From NCBI GenBank assembly GCA_014843695.1, contig CM026390.1, forward strand, positions 58,398,543 through 58,462,542: 64,000 nucleotides of DNA, written 5' to 3'. This document shows, piece after piece, positions 11,562 through 23,846 of the stretch (the first letter of the stretch is position 1; each line of letters begins with the position of its first letter). Source of the stretch: Archivesica marissinica (lineage: Eukaryota > Mollusca > Bivalvia > Venerida > Vesicomyidae). The notes under the pieces were generated by a model. The model worked only from the letters and a program-made list of their open reading frames with translations. It did no database searches and was not told where the DNA came from. The position numbers were made by a program, and so were the translations under genes.

Positions 11562-12726
11562 TAATATGCTCTACTGGTAATCTTGTAACAACCTTTACAA
11601 TATGCTCTACTGGTAATCTTGTAACAACCTTTACAACATGCTATACTGGTAATCTTGTAACAACCTTTACAATATGCTCTACTGGTAATCTTGTAACAAC
11701 CTTTACTATATGCTCTACTGGTAATATTGTAACAACCTTTACAACATGCTCTACTGGTAATCTTGTAACAACCTTTACAATATGCTCTACTGGTAATCTT
11801 GTATCAATCTTTACAATATGTTCTACTGGTAAGCTTGTAACAACCTTTACAATATGCTCTACTGGTAATCTTGTATCAATCTTTACAACATGCTCTACTG
11901 GTAATCTTGTAACAACCGTTACAACATGTTCTACTGGCAATCTTGTAACAACCTTTACAACATGTTCTACTGGCAATCTTGTAACAACCTTTACAACATG
12001 CTCTACTGGTAATCTTGTAACAACCTTTACAACATGCTCTACTGGTAATCTTGTAACAACCTTTACAACATGCTCTACTGGTAATCTTGTAACAACCTTT
12101 ACAATATGTTCTACTGGCAATCTTGTAACAACCTTTACAATATGTTCTACTGGTAATCTTGTAACAACCTTTACAACATGCTCTACTGGTAATCTTGTAA
12201 CAACCTTTACAATATGCTCTACTGGTAATCTTGTAACAACCTTTACAATATGCTCTACTGGTAATCTTGTAACAACCTTTACAATATGTTCTACTGGCAT
12301 TCTTGTAACAACCTTTACAACATGCTCTACTGGTAATCTTGTAACAACCGTTACAACATGTTCTACTGGTGATCTTGTAGCAACCCTTACAACATGTTCT
12401 ACTGGCAATCTTGTAACAACCTTTACAATATGTTCTACTGGTAATCTTGTAACAACCTTTACAACATGCTCTACTGGTAATCTTGTAACAACCTTTACAA
12501 CATGTTCTACTGGTGATCTTGTAGCAACCCTTAAAACATGTTCTACTGGCAATCTTGTAACAACCTTTACAACATGTTCTACTGGTAATCTTGTAACAAC
12601 CTTTACAATATGTTCTACTGGTGATCTTGTAACAACCTTTACAATATGCTCTACTGGTAATCTTGTAACAACCTTTACAATATGTTCTACTGGTGATCTT
12701 GTAACAACCTTTACAATATGCTCTAT
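11562..12726. repeat. Minisatellite, 36-bp unit, about 32 copies
   Basis: The unit is tgctctactggtaatcttgt followed by aacaacctttacaata. Because 36 is a multiple of three and the unit has no stop in some frames, 11507-12772 (+) and 11641-12552 (-) both read as long open frames with a 12-residue period. Substitutions fall equally at all codon positions, so I treat this as noncoding. Confidence 0.93.
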
Positions 12727-12898
12727 AAATTATACTTCCCAGCGATTGATTACATGTTTAAAAATGTGCTAGATGATTAATGTGATATATTAAATGCAAG
12801 ATTGTGCTATTTATCTGGCATCAGTTTTGTGAAGCCATCGTAGCTAAGATATCTCGTAAATCAGAAGTAACTGTGCATGCTATTGAGTGACTATTTTA

Positions 12899-13150
12899 AG
12901 AACCAATCATAATGGTGGATACAGCTGACTTATGGCATGTCTAACCAATCATAATGGTGGATGCAACTGACATGGCATAGCTAACCAATCATAATTGTCG
13001 ATACAACTGGCTTATGGCATGTCTAACCAATCATAATGGTGGATACAACTGGCTTATGGCATGTCTAGCCAATCATAATGGTGGATACAACTGGCTAATG
13101 ATATGTCTAACCAATCATTTTGGTGAATACAACTGACTTATGACATGTCT
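12899..13150. repeat. Minisatellite, about 42-bp unit, 6 copies
   Basis: The unit is aaccaatcataatggtggat followed by acaactgacttatggcatgtct. The words 'ccaatcat' make each unit a CCAAT-containing segment. Confidence 0.9.
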
Positions 13151-13437
13151 AAGTTATGAGAGCTTGATGAAATTGACCCTTTATGCTATAGATTATTAAC
13201 ATATAATATTTTGTTTAAATATTTTAACAAGTGTGATATCTTTTTACTGTTTGCATGACTTACTGTGTTCTTTGTACATGTGTAATGTAGATCCATTTAA
13301 ACAGAGTCTAGTCTCTCCTATGATGGTATTATTATTTATAATATACTAGTATAATAATACTATCATATTTAAGAAACATTTTTATCGAAAGGAAATGACT
13401 TTGTGACGATTATGCTTTGCACTGTAATGATGGCATG

Positions 13438-14775
13438 TTTGGCACTGTACAGTACGTTTGACACTGTACAGTACGTTTGACACTGTACAGTATGTTTGAC
13501 ACTGTACAGTATGTTTGACACTGTGTAGTACGTTTGGCACTGTGCAGTACGTTTGACACTGTACAGTACGTTTGACACTGTACAGTACGTTTGGCACTGT
13601 ACAGTACGTTTGACACTGTACAGTATGTTTGACACTGTACAGTACGTTTGACACTGTACAGTACGTTTGACACTGTACAGTACGTTTGACACTGTACAGT
13701 ACGTTTGGCACTGTACAGTACGTTTGACACTGTACAGTACGTTTGACACTGTGCAGTACGTTTGGCACTGTGCAGTACGTTTGACACTGTAATGTACGTT
13801 TGACACTGTACAGTACGTTTGACACTGTACAGTACGTTTGGCACTGTACAGTACGTTTGACACTGTACAGTACGTTTGACACTGTACAGTATGTTTGACA
13901 CTGTGCAGTATGTTTGACACTGTACAGTACGTTTGACACTGTTCAGTACGTTTGACACTGTACAGTACGTTTGACACTGTACAGTACGTTTGACACTGTA
14001 CAGTACATTTGACACTGTACAGTACGTTTGACACTGTGCAGTATGTTTGACACTGTGCAGTACGTTTGACACTGTACAGTACGTTTGACACTGCAGTACA
14101 TTTGACACTGCAGTACGTTTGACACTGTGCAGTACGTTTGACACTGTACAGTACGTTTGACACTGTGCAGTACGTTTGACACTGTACAGTACGTTTGACA
14201 GTGTGCAGTACGTTTGACACTGTACAGTACGTTTGTCACTGTACAGTACGTTTGACACTGCAGTACGTTTGACACTGTGCAGTACGTTTGGCACTGCAGT
14301 ATGTTTGACACTGCAGTACGTTTGACACTGTGCAGTACGTTTGACACTGCAGTACATTTCACACTGCAGTACGTTTGACACTGTGCAGCACGTTTGACAC
14401 TGTGCAGCACGTTTGACAATGTGCAGCATGTTTGACACTGTACAACATGTTTGACACTGTGCAGCATGTTTGACACTGTGCAGCACGTTTGACAATGTGC
14501 AGCACGTTTGACACTGTACAGCACGTTTGGCAATGTGCAGCATGTTTGACACTGTGCAGCACGTTTGACAATGTGCAGCATGTTTGACACTGTACAGCAT
14601 GTTTGACACTGTACAACATGTTTGACACTGTACAGCATGTTTGACACTGTGCAGCACGTTTGACAATGTGCAGCATGTTTGACACTGTGCAGCATGTTTG
14701 ACACTGTACAACATGTTTGACACTGTACAGCTTGTTTGACACTGTACCGCATGTTTGACACTGTCCGGCATGATT
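13438..14775. repeat. Minisatellite, 19-bp unit, about 70 copies, two zones
   Basis: The unit is gtacagtacgtttgacact. From 13438 to about 14380 the core is cagtacg/cagtatg. From about 14385 to 14775 it is cagcacg/cagcatg and aacatg. Several 15-bp units (actgcagtacgtttgac) lie at 14090-14370, on the boundary between the zones. Confidence 0.95.
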
Positions 14776-14924
14776 TGTATATAATGTATAAGTACTTTGT
14801 GATATATTATACATTCCTGTTTGTTTATTGTATTTTGTTGTAAATAATAAATTATTGTTTCATCAATTTGTGAATAGTGTAAAATACAAATACAATAAAT
14901 AACATAAACACACATGTTTAGTCA

Positions 14925-15125
14925 ATGCTTTCCAATGAAACATGGACATTTAATTTATGCTGGCCAATGAAACATGGACATTTAATTTCTGCTGGCCAAT
15001 GAAATATGGACATTTAATTTCTGCTGGCCAATGAAATATGGACATTTAATTTATGCTTTCCAATGAAACATGGACATTTAATTTATGCTGTCCAATGAAA
15101 TATGGACATTTAATTTATGCTTTTT
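14925..15125. repeat. Minisatellite, 31-bp unit, 6 copies
   Basis: The unit is ccaatgaaacatggacattt followed by aatttatgctg. Variants are gctggcc, gctttcc and gctgtcc. Confidence 0.92.
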
Positions 15126-15252
15126 AAATTTCTTTTAATGCGGACCTCAGTGGCTTCATAAGAAGAGGAAATGACGAAGAATTAATTTTACACATATGTA
15201 ATTATGGAAAACGTAATTATTAACAATCTCGTAAGTACACCACTATCGTGAT

Positions 15253-15330
15253 TGTGATGGGGTTTCAAACTCACAACCTCTTGACTATGAGGAGGAAACT
15301 TTATCCAATACACCATGGAGGCTCCATGAA
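15253..15330 (-). other. tRNA-like pseudogene or SINE head
   Basis: On the minus strand: ggagcctccatggtgtattg (A-box-like), then gttgtgagtttgaaacccc (B-box-like). No functional cloverleaf could be drawn with confidence. Confidence 0.3.
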
Positions 15331-15334
15331 ATAT

Positions 15335-16309
15335 TTTCATCATGTATTTCCATGCTTTTTATGCTTTAATAATTTAATAAACAAATAAATTGTTTTTATA
15401 AGCAGGTAATAGAGAGTCAAATGCGAGTTGTTCTCTGTATATTATATGTATGTTTTGCATGTAATTGACACAGATGTATAGTTGCATAGATGGATTTGAA
15501 TTTTATGCAAAGTTAAATGTCTTATTAGTTGCTGTTAAAGTTCTAAAACTGTATTCAAATTTGTCATGTGATTTATTCATAATGAGAGAGCCAATCAGAA
15601 TTGTTCTCCACTGCAGCCAATCAGAAAGCTGGGTATCAGTCTGAATCAGAAATCTGGGAATTTGAGATTATAGGTTGAGAATAAGCATGCGCGTAGCCAC
15701 ACTGAGGTGGATGGGTCACTCATCTCAGTTAGAATTTGGCAAGTAACGAAATGTATAGGAAAATTGTGATAAAACTGCCTTCAGAATGGGCAAACAAACA
15801 AATACAAACAAATTCTGAGGAGGCGGCAGGGGGACATGCCCACGTTCCACCCAAGAAGGTTAATCTTGGTTACTTTCAGCTTCTGGCTACGGCACTGTTA
15901 AGACTTGACTTTTAGTAATGTGCATTATATACTGACTCTAGTTGTTTCTGAATTGCCCCCAAAGTGCTACATGCATGTACATAGCTAGTGTGCTGTGTTT
16001 AATTGTTTATAATGAATTGATAAATAGAAGCTGTATGGTGTAGCAGTTTGTTTACACTGCAGATACCCAAATGTCGATATTTATCCGTCATGTTATTCCC
16101 ACAAATGGGGCATGATTGGCGATAGTTCAAAGATTCAAGGATCTTCTTTCTTTTCCACATACTTGGCAATATTTATAGTGTTCAAGATAATGTTATTTCA
16201 CTTGTTGCTTATCAAAATTATTTTTAAAGAAATTGCCGAATAATTATTTTTATGTTGAAATAATTTGCAGTGATCTCGACACAAGCCGTATGGTTTTTAA
16301 TATGGTTGT
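15335..16309. other. Intergenic stretch without recognised gene
   Basis: I see no exons, arrays or mobile elements here. It includes a locally GC-richer 15820-15890 segment. Confidence 0.45.
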
Positions 16310-17142
16310 CCGTTGTATGTGTGTGAATCGGTCCATCTGTCCGACTAGCGTGTTCATGTATGGAACATGTTACAGGTTGTATGTGTGTGAATCGGTCAAT
16401 CTGTCCGACTATCGTGTTCATGTATGGAACATGTTACAGGTTGTATGTGTGTGAATCGGTCAATCTGTCAGACTATCGTGTTCATGTATGGAACATGTTA
16501 CAGGTTGTATGTGTGTGAATCGGTCAATCTGTCCGACTATCGTGTTCATGTATGGAACATGTTACAGGTTGTATGTGTGTGAATCGGTCCATCTGTCAGA
16601 CTAATGTGTTCATGTATGGAACATGTTACAGGTTGTATGTGTGTGAATCGGTCAATCTGTCAGACTATCGTGTTCATGTATGGAACATGTTACAGGTTGT
16701 ATGTGTGTGAATCGGTCAATCTGTCCGACTATCGTGTTCATGTATGGAACATGTTACAGGTTGTATGTGTGTGAATCGGTCAATCTGTCAGACTAATGTG
16801 TTCATGTATGGAACATGTTACAGGTTGTATGTGTGTGAATCGGTCAATCTGTCAGACTATCGTGTTCATGTATGGAACATGTTACAGGTTGTATGTGTGT
16901 GAATCGGTCCATCTGTCAGACTAATGTGTTCATGTATGGAACATGTTACAGGTTGTATGTGTGAGAATCGGTCCATCTATTGGACTATCGTGTTCATGTA
17001 TGGAACATGTTACAGGTTGTATGTGTGAGAATCGGTCCATCTATTGGACTATCGTGTTCATGTATGGAACATGTTACAAGTTGTATGTGTATGAATCGGT
17101 CCATCTATTGGACTATCATGTTCATGTATGGAACATGTTAGC
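16310..17142. repeat. Minisatellite, 64-bp unit, about 13 copies
   Basis: The unit begins gttgtatgtgtgtgaatcgg and ends tatggaacatgttacag. The last three copies share a distinct variant (gtgagaatcgg, ctattggac), showing directional spread of variants. Confidence 0.94.
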
Positions 17143-17340
17143 AAGTACACTACAATATGTTGCACACAAAACCAGGACACGCTTAGATGCAAAGAAAGTG
17201 TGTAAAATCTGTTATGTTTGGTCCATGTTTTGTATACATTTGAAAAAACAATCGCACCAGTGTTCTCCACAATGAGACCGTGTGCCATGCATAATGCATG
17301 CAGGTTTGTTCATAGGAGCTGGTCACAAGGTATTTAAGTG

Positions 17341-17434
17341 GATATTTGTTTGTTCAGACATTTGTTTGTTCAGACATTTGTTTGTTCAGACATTTGTTTG
17401 TTCTGATATTTGTTTTTTCTGACATTTGTTTCAT
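17341..17434. repeat. Short 16-bp tandem repeat, about 6 copies
   Basis: The unit is tttgtttgttcagaca, decaying to the right (tctgat, cattcag). Confidence 0.85.
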
Positions 17435-17895
17435 TCAGCAATTGATGCAAAGGGGGGTACCAGCATAATAGTCCTTTACATACGTATAGTACACACTAAT
17501 CTCCTCTTAAGAAACTTGTGACCGGCTCCTGAGGGTTTGTTCTGTATTTTATATTTGGTATAGACTGTTTGGTCTCAAAATATTGATTATGTCATTAGAC
17601 AGGCAATGATAACTATAAAAGCTCTATTTTTATATGATCAATACCACATTGACTGTGTTGTATGATTCTCATAATGTAAATATAATCAAATAAAGTGATG
17701 TATTTTAAAGAAAAAGTCTTCAGTATTTTATATACAATGATGCCATGTAATTTCTTATCAATAATTGGCGTATCGTCTGTCAAGCTAGGGTAGAGTTCCT
17801 TCATGTGAGGAAGCCATTCCGTTGAATTGCTGAATGTTAATGGATGTATCCATCCCTACACACATGGATGAGCTTATTGACCGTTCTTCATGAAA
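17435..17895. other. Intergenic stretch without recognised gene
   Basis: No structure beyond AT-rich composition was found between the 16-bp repeat and the next MITE. Confidence 0.4.
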
Positions 17896-17900
17896 TTGTA

Positions 17901-18088
17901 TACAGTCAAACCTGTGTTAAGCAGCCAGCCAAGGGAACCACATATAATGGCTGCTTAGCTAGCACAGGTGGCTGTTTAATCGATGTCAAATGTATAATAG
18001 AACAACATATTGGGAATCTGGAAACTGGCTGCTTAATACAGGTTGGTTGCTTAATGGAGGTGACCACTAACACAGGTTTGACTGTAGT
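17901..18088 (+). mobile_element. TA-type MITE, family J (about 188 bp)
   Basis: Begins TACAGTCAAACCTGTGTTA and ends in its complement (taacacaggtttgactgta, one mismatch). The interior repeats 'ggctgcttaat' words in both arms. TA flanks and CAGT-starting ends suggest a mariner/Tc1-type MITE. Other copies are at 45990 and 55491. Confidence 0.75.
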
Positions 18089-18095
18089 GCATATA

Positions 18096-18252
18096 CAGTC
18101 AAACTTGTATTAAGAGACCACAAGGGATGCGCATAAAGGGTATCTAAACATGAATGAACTCTTAATTTACTAATGCGTTCTTTAACAACACAAACGCGAA
18201 CTGAAAAAGTGTTCTCTTAATAGACGTGGTCTTTCGAGCAAGTTTGACTGTT
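18096..18252 (+). mobile_element. Related TA-type MITE directly adjacent
   Basis: Ends are tacagtcaaacttgtattaa and caagtttgactgt. The interior differs from family J ('aagagaccacaagggatgcg') but is again self-complementary (tctcttaatagacgtggtct). Confidence 0.65.
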
Positions 18253-18347
18253 CATGTATTGGAATTACACCCAACCATATATGAATTTCCTAAATATTTG
18301 GAACAACATATAAACACCAAATTCATCATTCCACTGAGGCCCAAACT

Positions 18348-18627
18348 TGCAACCCCATTGTAAGGTGGACAGCATATCCATTGAACAACGGAGGCTTATC
18401 ATTATACACAACGGATGCCCAAACTTGCAACCACATTGTAAGGTGGACAGCATATCCATTGAACAACGGAGGTTTAAACTTACAAGCACTAGGTTACAAT
18501 GTGGATACCCTATTCATTATTCACAACGCGTGCCCAAACTTGCAACCCCATTGTAAGGTGGACAGCATATACATTGAACAACGGAGGCTTATCATTATAC
18601 ACAACGGATGCTTAAACTCGCAACCAT
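18348..18627. repeat. Tandem repeat of about 80-100 bp, 3 diverged copies
   Basis: Repeats 'acttgcaaccccattgtaag', 'gtggacagcatatccattg' and 'aacaacggaggcttatcatt'. The middle copy carries an extra 'acaagcactaggttacaat' segment. Confidence 0.85.
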
Positions 18628-18830
18628 TCTGTTATGTTGTGATCACCCCATCCATGACACCCTTAAATTCAATTCATCAATACAAACGATATTTAGTGTC
18701 AGAGCTTTTACAAACAAATACCATTTACATAGCTATTTACAGATATTTTACACGCAAAATGCAACAGAAACGAAAATTCGTTCAAAAGCAGCTTTGCAAT
18801 AACTTGCACCAACTTTGGTGAGAAAGGGTA

Positions 18831-19058
18831 AATTGGTCACGGTCAATATTGGGAGGTAAATTGGTCACGTCAATATTGGAAGGTAAATTGGTCACGGTCA
18901 ATATTGGAAGGTAAATTGGTCACGGTCAATATTGGAAGGTAAATTGGTCACGGTCAATATTGGAAGGTAAATTGGTCACGGTCAATATTGGAAGGTAAAT
19001 TGGTCACGGTCAATATTGGAAGGTAAATTGGTCACGGTCAATATTGGAAGGTAAATTG
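18831..19058. repeat. Minisatellite, 28-bp unit, 8 copies
   Basis: The unit is ggtaaattggtcacggtcaa followed by tattggaa. Copies are nearly identical, which suggests recent expansion. Confidence 0.93.
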
Positions 19059-19144
19059 GTGTATATTTTGGTAACCTATCTGCCGATTTTGGTCAAATTT
19101 ATCTTGTAAAATTCACAGACGCAAAATTCTGGACAAATGTTTGC

Positions 19145-19462
19145 GGGTTCAAAATCACAAAACTAAGGGGAAAAAAAATGTTTTGGTTTTTAAGAACACT
19201 ATAATACACTATAGGCTTGACACTATACATAAAACAATATTTACGCCATTCCAAACAAGTTTAAATATGACACCCGTCATATAGCCTTGATAATGACGGG
19301 GTGTCATCCTTAAGCTTGCTTGGAATGGTGTAAATGTATGTTATGTATAGTGTCAAGCCTATAGTGTATTATAGTATTCATAAAAAACAAACAAAAAAAG
19401 GGAAAATATTTCTTAGATTTGTGGTTTCGAACCCGCAAACATTTCTCCAGACCCAAAACGTC
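19145..19462. mobile_element. About 315-bp inverted-repeat (foldback) element
   Basis: The arms 'tgtttgcgggttc..aaatc', 'actataggcttgacactata' and 'gccattccaaacaagttta' are matched in reverse complement on the other side, around a centre near 19290 ('gtcatatagccttgataatgac'). A half copy lies at 20395-20510. Confidence 0.75.
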
Positions 19463-19989
19463 TGTGGTAAATGATCTATGCCAATTTTAGTCTGATATAT
19501 TTAGTCCGTTGAAATGACGAAAATTAGATAAGAACATTAACTCTGAATATTGTAGGAAGAATTTTTATCAACCGTGATCTGAAACATCTTGGAAATTGTT
19601 ATCAAATTAGGTCAGTAAAAAGATCTAGGTCACGGGGTCAAATGAAACATAGTCATGACTATAATTCTCTGAAATTCTCGAAACGAAACGAAAAGAAAAA
19701 ACGTGTTAACTCAAGGTCATATCGCAGAACAAAATACGTCTAGAATCAATGGACACAAGTGTATTAAACATGGCTTGTATCATCATCGTAATCCCTTGCC
19801 TAGTTTATTTCAAATTAACCCAAATATCCAAACAGTAAATAAATAGGTCAACTTATGGAAATGGCATCTACTCTAACTGAAATGAACGTATTTGATTGGT
19901 TATCATTCGTCATTATCATCTTCGTTTTCTGAAACTAGCACTGACATTTCAGTTTGGGGTTTCATGATTTTAACAACAATGCAAATACC

Positions 19990-20218
19990 TGCAGACCACT
20001 GTAATCTATCATCACTGATGGTCACGGGTTCGAGCCCCGCTCAGACCGTGTCTCATTTATATGAACAAGTTGACAGTTTCTTACGGAGGTTGGTGCACCC
20101 AAGTACTGGTTAACCGTTGGAGCCTGCCCAGGAAAGGTGTTGTTAGGTAAACTGCCCGTCGGCGATACAGCCCAAAATGGTGCTGATGCAGGCGTAAAAC
20201 CCGAAATATAAATAAATA
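19990..20218 (+). mobile_element. SINE with family D-like head and a different tail
   Basis: 'atctatcatcactgatggtc', 'acgggttcgagccccgctca' and 'gaccgtgtctcatttatatg' match the head at 3870-3930. The body 'aactgcccgtcggcgataca' and tail 'aaatataaataaatata' do not match the other family D copies. Confidence 0.55.
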
Positions 20219-20394
20219 TATAAATACCTGCAGGTTCTCTCCACCAGGAATTGACTAACTACACGTATAGAAACAACTCGATATATTTTATGTGACGTGA
20301 ATTATATCTATGACCAGCAGGCCTAGTCTGACCACAGACGTTTGGGATCTGGTCTGATTCGAGTTCAAAACCAAAATATTTGTTAACATTTTGT

Positions 20395-20510
20395 GAACAT
20401 ATGATACACCATAGGCTTGACATTATTCATAGATAGTGCTTATCCATAGGCCATATCCAAGCATGCTTAAACCTGACACCCTGTCACTTAGCTACATATA
20501 TGACGACGGC
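20395..20510. mobile_element. Half copy of the 19145 foldback family
   Basis: 'caccataggcttgacattat', 'aagcatgcttaaacctgaca' and 'ccctgtcac' match one arm of the foldback at 19145-19462. Confidence 0.5.
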
Positions 20511-21249
20511 GACTACGATTGGTTTAAACGTATGTATTCATTCATAATATACAGTATATATAAATTGTATACAGAATGAAAATGGATTTAACCGAAAGCT
20601 TAAAGCTTGTGGAGATTATTACTACGATTAATAATTGAAGATCCAAATGACTTGTAAATTTCGGGAAACTGTTGTTTGCTTCTTGCGTTTCTTTGCTGAT
20701 ATGTCAAAAGTTATTTTATCGCACCTGTTGTTACTCATCCTGTAGTGTACATTATTTAATGCTTTCCAATGAAATATAGAAATGTATCAGTGACATTTTG
20801 TCAACGCGAACGTTTCGAACTGACTTGCAGTGACTTCATTCATTATTACCAATAGCTAGGCCAATGTAAGGCACGTTATTGAAGTTTCTTACCCAATGTA
20901 GACCGTGCCCAGGACAATGACGACATTTTTGACACCATCATAAAATTTAAGATTGATTATCATTATATGAATTGTCAGTATACAATCACAAACAGTACCA
21001 TTAATTAAGAGCAGAATAGAATATGTATTCAGACTTGTGACGTGAATTGGTACAAAACAGTCTGTAATATCATCAATAGCTGAGGAGCAGAGGATATAAT
21101 AATATTTAAAAATGAAGTTCCAACGTTCAGCGATTCTTTGATAAATCTATCCAGAATAGCTCAAATAGATACACTTGGACATTCATGGCCTTTGATAGAA
21201 ATATTTAATTAAGATTGGTAAAGTCAAGTTCATAATTAGATTTAATTGT
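20511..21249. other. Intergenic stretch without recognised gene
   Basis: I see no coding, tRNA-like or tandem structure. Confidence 0.45.
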
Positions 21250-21548
21250 GCCACACACGTCACTACATGACAGGTATTGTGACGTCACACACTTTACTAT
21301 ATGACATGTACTGTGACGCCACACACTTCATTACATGACATGTACTGTGACGCCACACACTACATGACAGGTACTGTGACGTCACATACTTAATTACACG
21401 ACAGGTACTGTGACGTCACACACTTAATTACATGACAGGTACTGTGACGCCACACATGTCACTACATAACAGGTACTGTGACGTCACTACATGATAGGTA
21501 CTGTGACGTCACATACGTCGCTAAATGACAGGTACTGTGATGTCACAT
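21250..21548. repeat. Minisatellite of about 34 bp with CRE (TGACGTCA) sites
   Basis: The unit is tgacaggtactgtgacgtca followed by cacacttaattaca, about 9 copies. The perfect palindrome TGACGTCA occurs at 21280, 21377, 21411, 21479 and 21504. Three more units carry TGACGCCA. TGACGTCA is the consensus CREB/ATF site; any regulatory role is inference. Confidence 0.9.
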
Positions 21549-21593
21549 ATGGGCAACCGGGAGCGACGATAAATAAACGTAAAACACACTCAT
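21541..21593 (+). mobile_element. SINE family A tail fragment
   Basis: 'atatgggcaaccgggagcga' followed by cgataaataaacg joins the right edge of the CRE array without a head or body. Confidence 0.65.
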
Positions 21594-21681
21594 CTGTGAT
21601 TGAGCTAATTTACCCTCGTCGCCGTCGAACCATATAGGCGAGCATAGCTATTTATAATACAAAGAGCGTGCTATATATAAT

Positions 21682-21965
21682 ACAGTAGTCCAGTGGTTAA
21701 CACGTTGGACTGCTAATCCATGGATCACAGGCGCGATCCCCCGTCTGACCCTCACAATATTAAGAGTCTTCCAGGTGGGACGTTAAACCGAGGTCTAGTG
21801 TCTGTGCTTTGCATCGTGCACGTAAAAGAACCAGAAGTGACTCTGGAATGGATCTCTGTCTGTATCATTTCACTGTCTTCCAAAATCTAAAATGACTGAT
21901 CTACTCAGGAGGCATCGCTTATACTGGGCAACCGGTAGCGACGATAAATAAACGTATACACATAT
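21682..21965 (+). mobile_element. SINE family A, near full length
   Basis: The tRNA-like head is cagtagtccagtggttaaca (anticodon loop CTGCTAA in this copy). The B box gcgatcccccgtctgacc is degraded. The body is 'gtgggacgttaaaccgaggt' and the tail is ggtagcgacgataaataaac. Confidence 0.78.
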
Positions 21966-22335
21966 ATATAGCACAATATTCGCCATGGATAAATACATTG
22001 CACAGAGGGAGGGCTATCTTGTCGAAACGAAACACAATGTCATAAATGAAGTGTAACTGTGGTTATTGTAGTATTAATGTTATTTTGTATGGAGAATATT
22101 TGGCTATGAATTTTTAACAAACTAGAAGTTGCCCTATTTGCCTGCATGAGCACCCGAATGCCGACATGCGCCGCACGCCTGTCTGACTGCGGTGTGTCAA
22201 CTCCATCTGTCTTAATATGTGTGTTAGCAGGATAACGGAAGTTGCTGTAGAAACTGTGCTGATACCTTGAGGGTTGGTCCAGGGAGAAATCGGTTACGTG
22301 ACGTGATCATGACGGTTGGCATAGATTTGGGGTTT

Positions 22336-22446
22336 GCATGGCCGTAACTAACGTTGCTAGAACGTGTGGCCTAACCCGCTTGCCTTTATTTAATTTGTCA
22401 TGTTGTATTCACATGTAAAACGAATCAAGCAATAAAATATGATTAA
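22336..22446 (+). mobile_element. Family E retroelement tail
   Basis: 'ggccgtaactaacgttgcta', 'gaacgtgtggcctaaccc' and the ending 'caataaaatatgattaaact' match copies at 7551, 40075 and 48857. Confidence 0.65.
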
Positions 22447-23068
22447 ACTAAAAGCATCCGAGTCATATTCTATAGTTCTCTGTATGTTGTCACAGGACTA
22501 CGCAGAATTGGGATCTTTTCGATTCCGGATGTTCTGTTTTAGTCTGTTTGCTGACGCTACGTTTAAGTGGAAACTTTAGACGTCGTTTTTCTTGTGCCTT
22601 CACCGTTGCCTGAATCGGAGCCCGTATGGGTGAGTGCTAGAATATACAAGAACAATAACATATTAAACTGACAAGACACACACATAAAACTGCATGTGAG
22701 GTGAGGATTTACAATTTGTACCACCGCACACCTTGGTCTCTAACACGGTACGGACGAGCCTCGGGGGTATTCGTAACCATACGTGTACATACCATAATAC
22801 AAATACTAAAACATATACATATTCATATATTGTATGCTGATTTGAGACCATATTCACATGCATGGCTAGAATATCTAGAATGCTCATAATATAATTTTAT
22901 ATTGTTTTTCGTGTCATCTATATAACGATCAAGATTGAAACATTATTGACGGTGGGCTTGATTCCACATTTCGTGATTTGCAGGTCATACAGTAATCTTT
23001 TCTGAAATTCTTTATTTATATATTGAATTAGGATAAAATAAATAGAATTGATTTATTTGTGTTATACA
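22447..23068. other. Intergenic stretch without recognised gene
   Basis: I see no exon or repeat. A short open frame near 22663-22887 (-) has no recognisable domain. Confidence 0.4.
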
Positions 23069-23073
23069 GTTAA

Positions 23074-23598
23074 AGCGACACTACATCAGTGAAAACGCAA
23101 ATTTATACAGAATGTATTGTCCTATTATATGGTATAATTTGTTTCCAAATATTTGCCTCAAATACTGAGTATTTCAAGTAATAAGCAAATGTCGTTTACG
23201 AGGTTTGTTGACATAATAAAATAATGTAAATAGGGTCGACATGCATGCGTAATACAACTCGTGTATCCTGAATAACACGATTCATGGTACAGAATTACCG
23301 TTATATCTCACACGTGTGCCTATGCATATTTATTTGTAGACTAGTCTTAGTTAAATCATCTTTAAACGGCATTATATCGCGCTTAGTATTGACTCAGATG
23401 ACAAATACATGTCAATTCTGGAGAGTGGATGATCGTTATATGAATTCCTACTTTCAATTTTGAAAGGTTGGAGATCACAAAAACACTGTTTATTGATTCA
23501 GTGTTAGTGTTCAAATGTATTTGGAAGAATTTGTAGTAGCAACGCATTTAAACGTGAAAAAATGCAAATTTAGTTGCTTTTTGCGATGTAATGTCGCT
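23074..23598 (+). mobile_element. 525-bp TTAA MITE, copy 1
   Basis: The TIRs AGCGACACTACATC and GATGTAATGTCGCT are flanked by TTAA at 23070 and 23599. Interior words 'gcatgcgtaatacaactc' and 'ttattgattcagtgttagtg' are shared with copies at 28572 and 50332. TTAA target sites fit piggyBac or Kolobok-type elements. Confidence 0.82.
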
Positions 23599-23846
23599 TT
23601 AAATGTTTTAGACATGTTTCCGCTAACATATTCAAGGCAGCATCTCGGCCTGTATATGTTCTCTAACCCACCTACTGCATTTATAATACATTTTAATAGT
23701 CCTATCATTATGTCCACAGCCATACAGAACCTGCACCAACAATGTGCGCTATCTAGTGCCGTGTGCAAGTAAAATGTAACAAAGACCGTTATAATTATGA
23801 TAAGCATATTTCCTTCATTTGCACTGGTGTGGGACAAGAATATTGT

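Noticed and set aside
13369..14915. Long minus-strand open frames (up to 501 codons) over the 19-bp array
   Set aside because: Overlapping frames of similar length are open at once, as expected from a stop-free short tandem repeat; no conserved domain and no splice context.
16310..17142. CRISPR-like array
   Set aside because: Units are contiguous without unique spacers, and the genome is eukaryotic.
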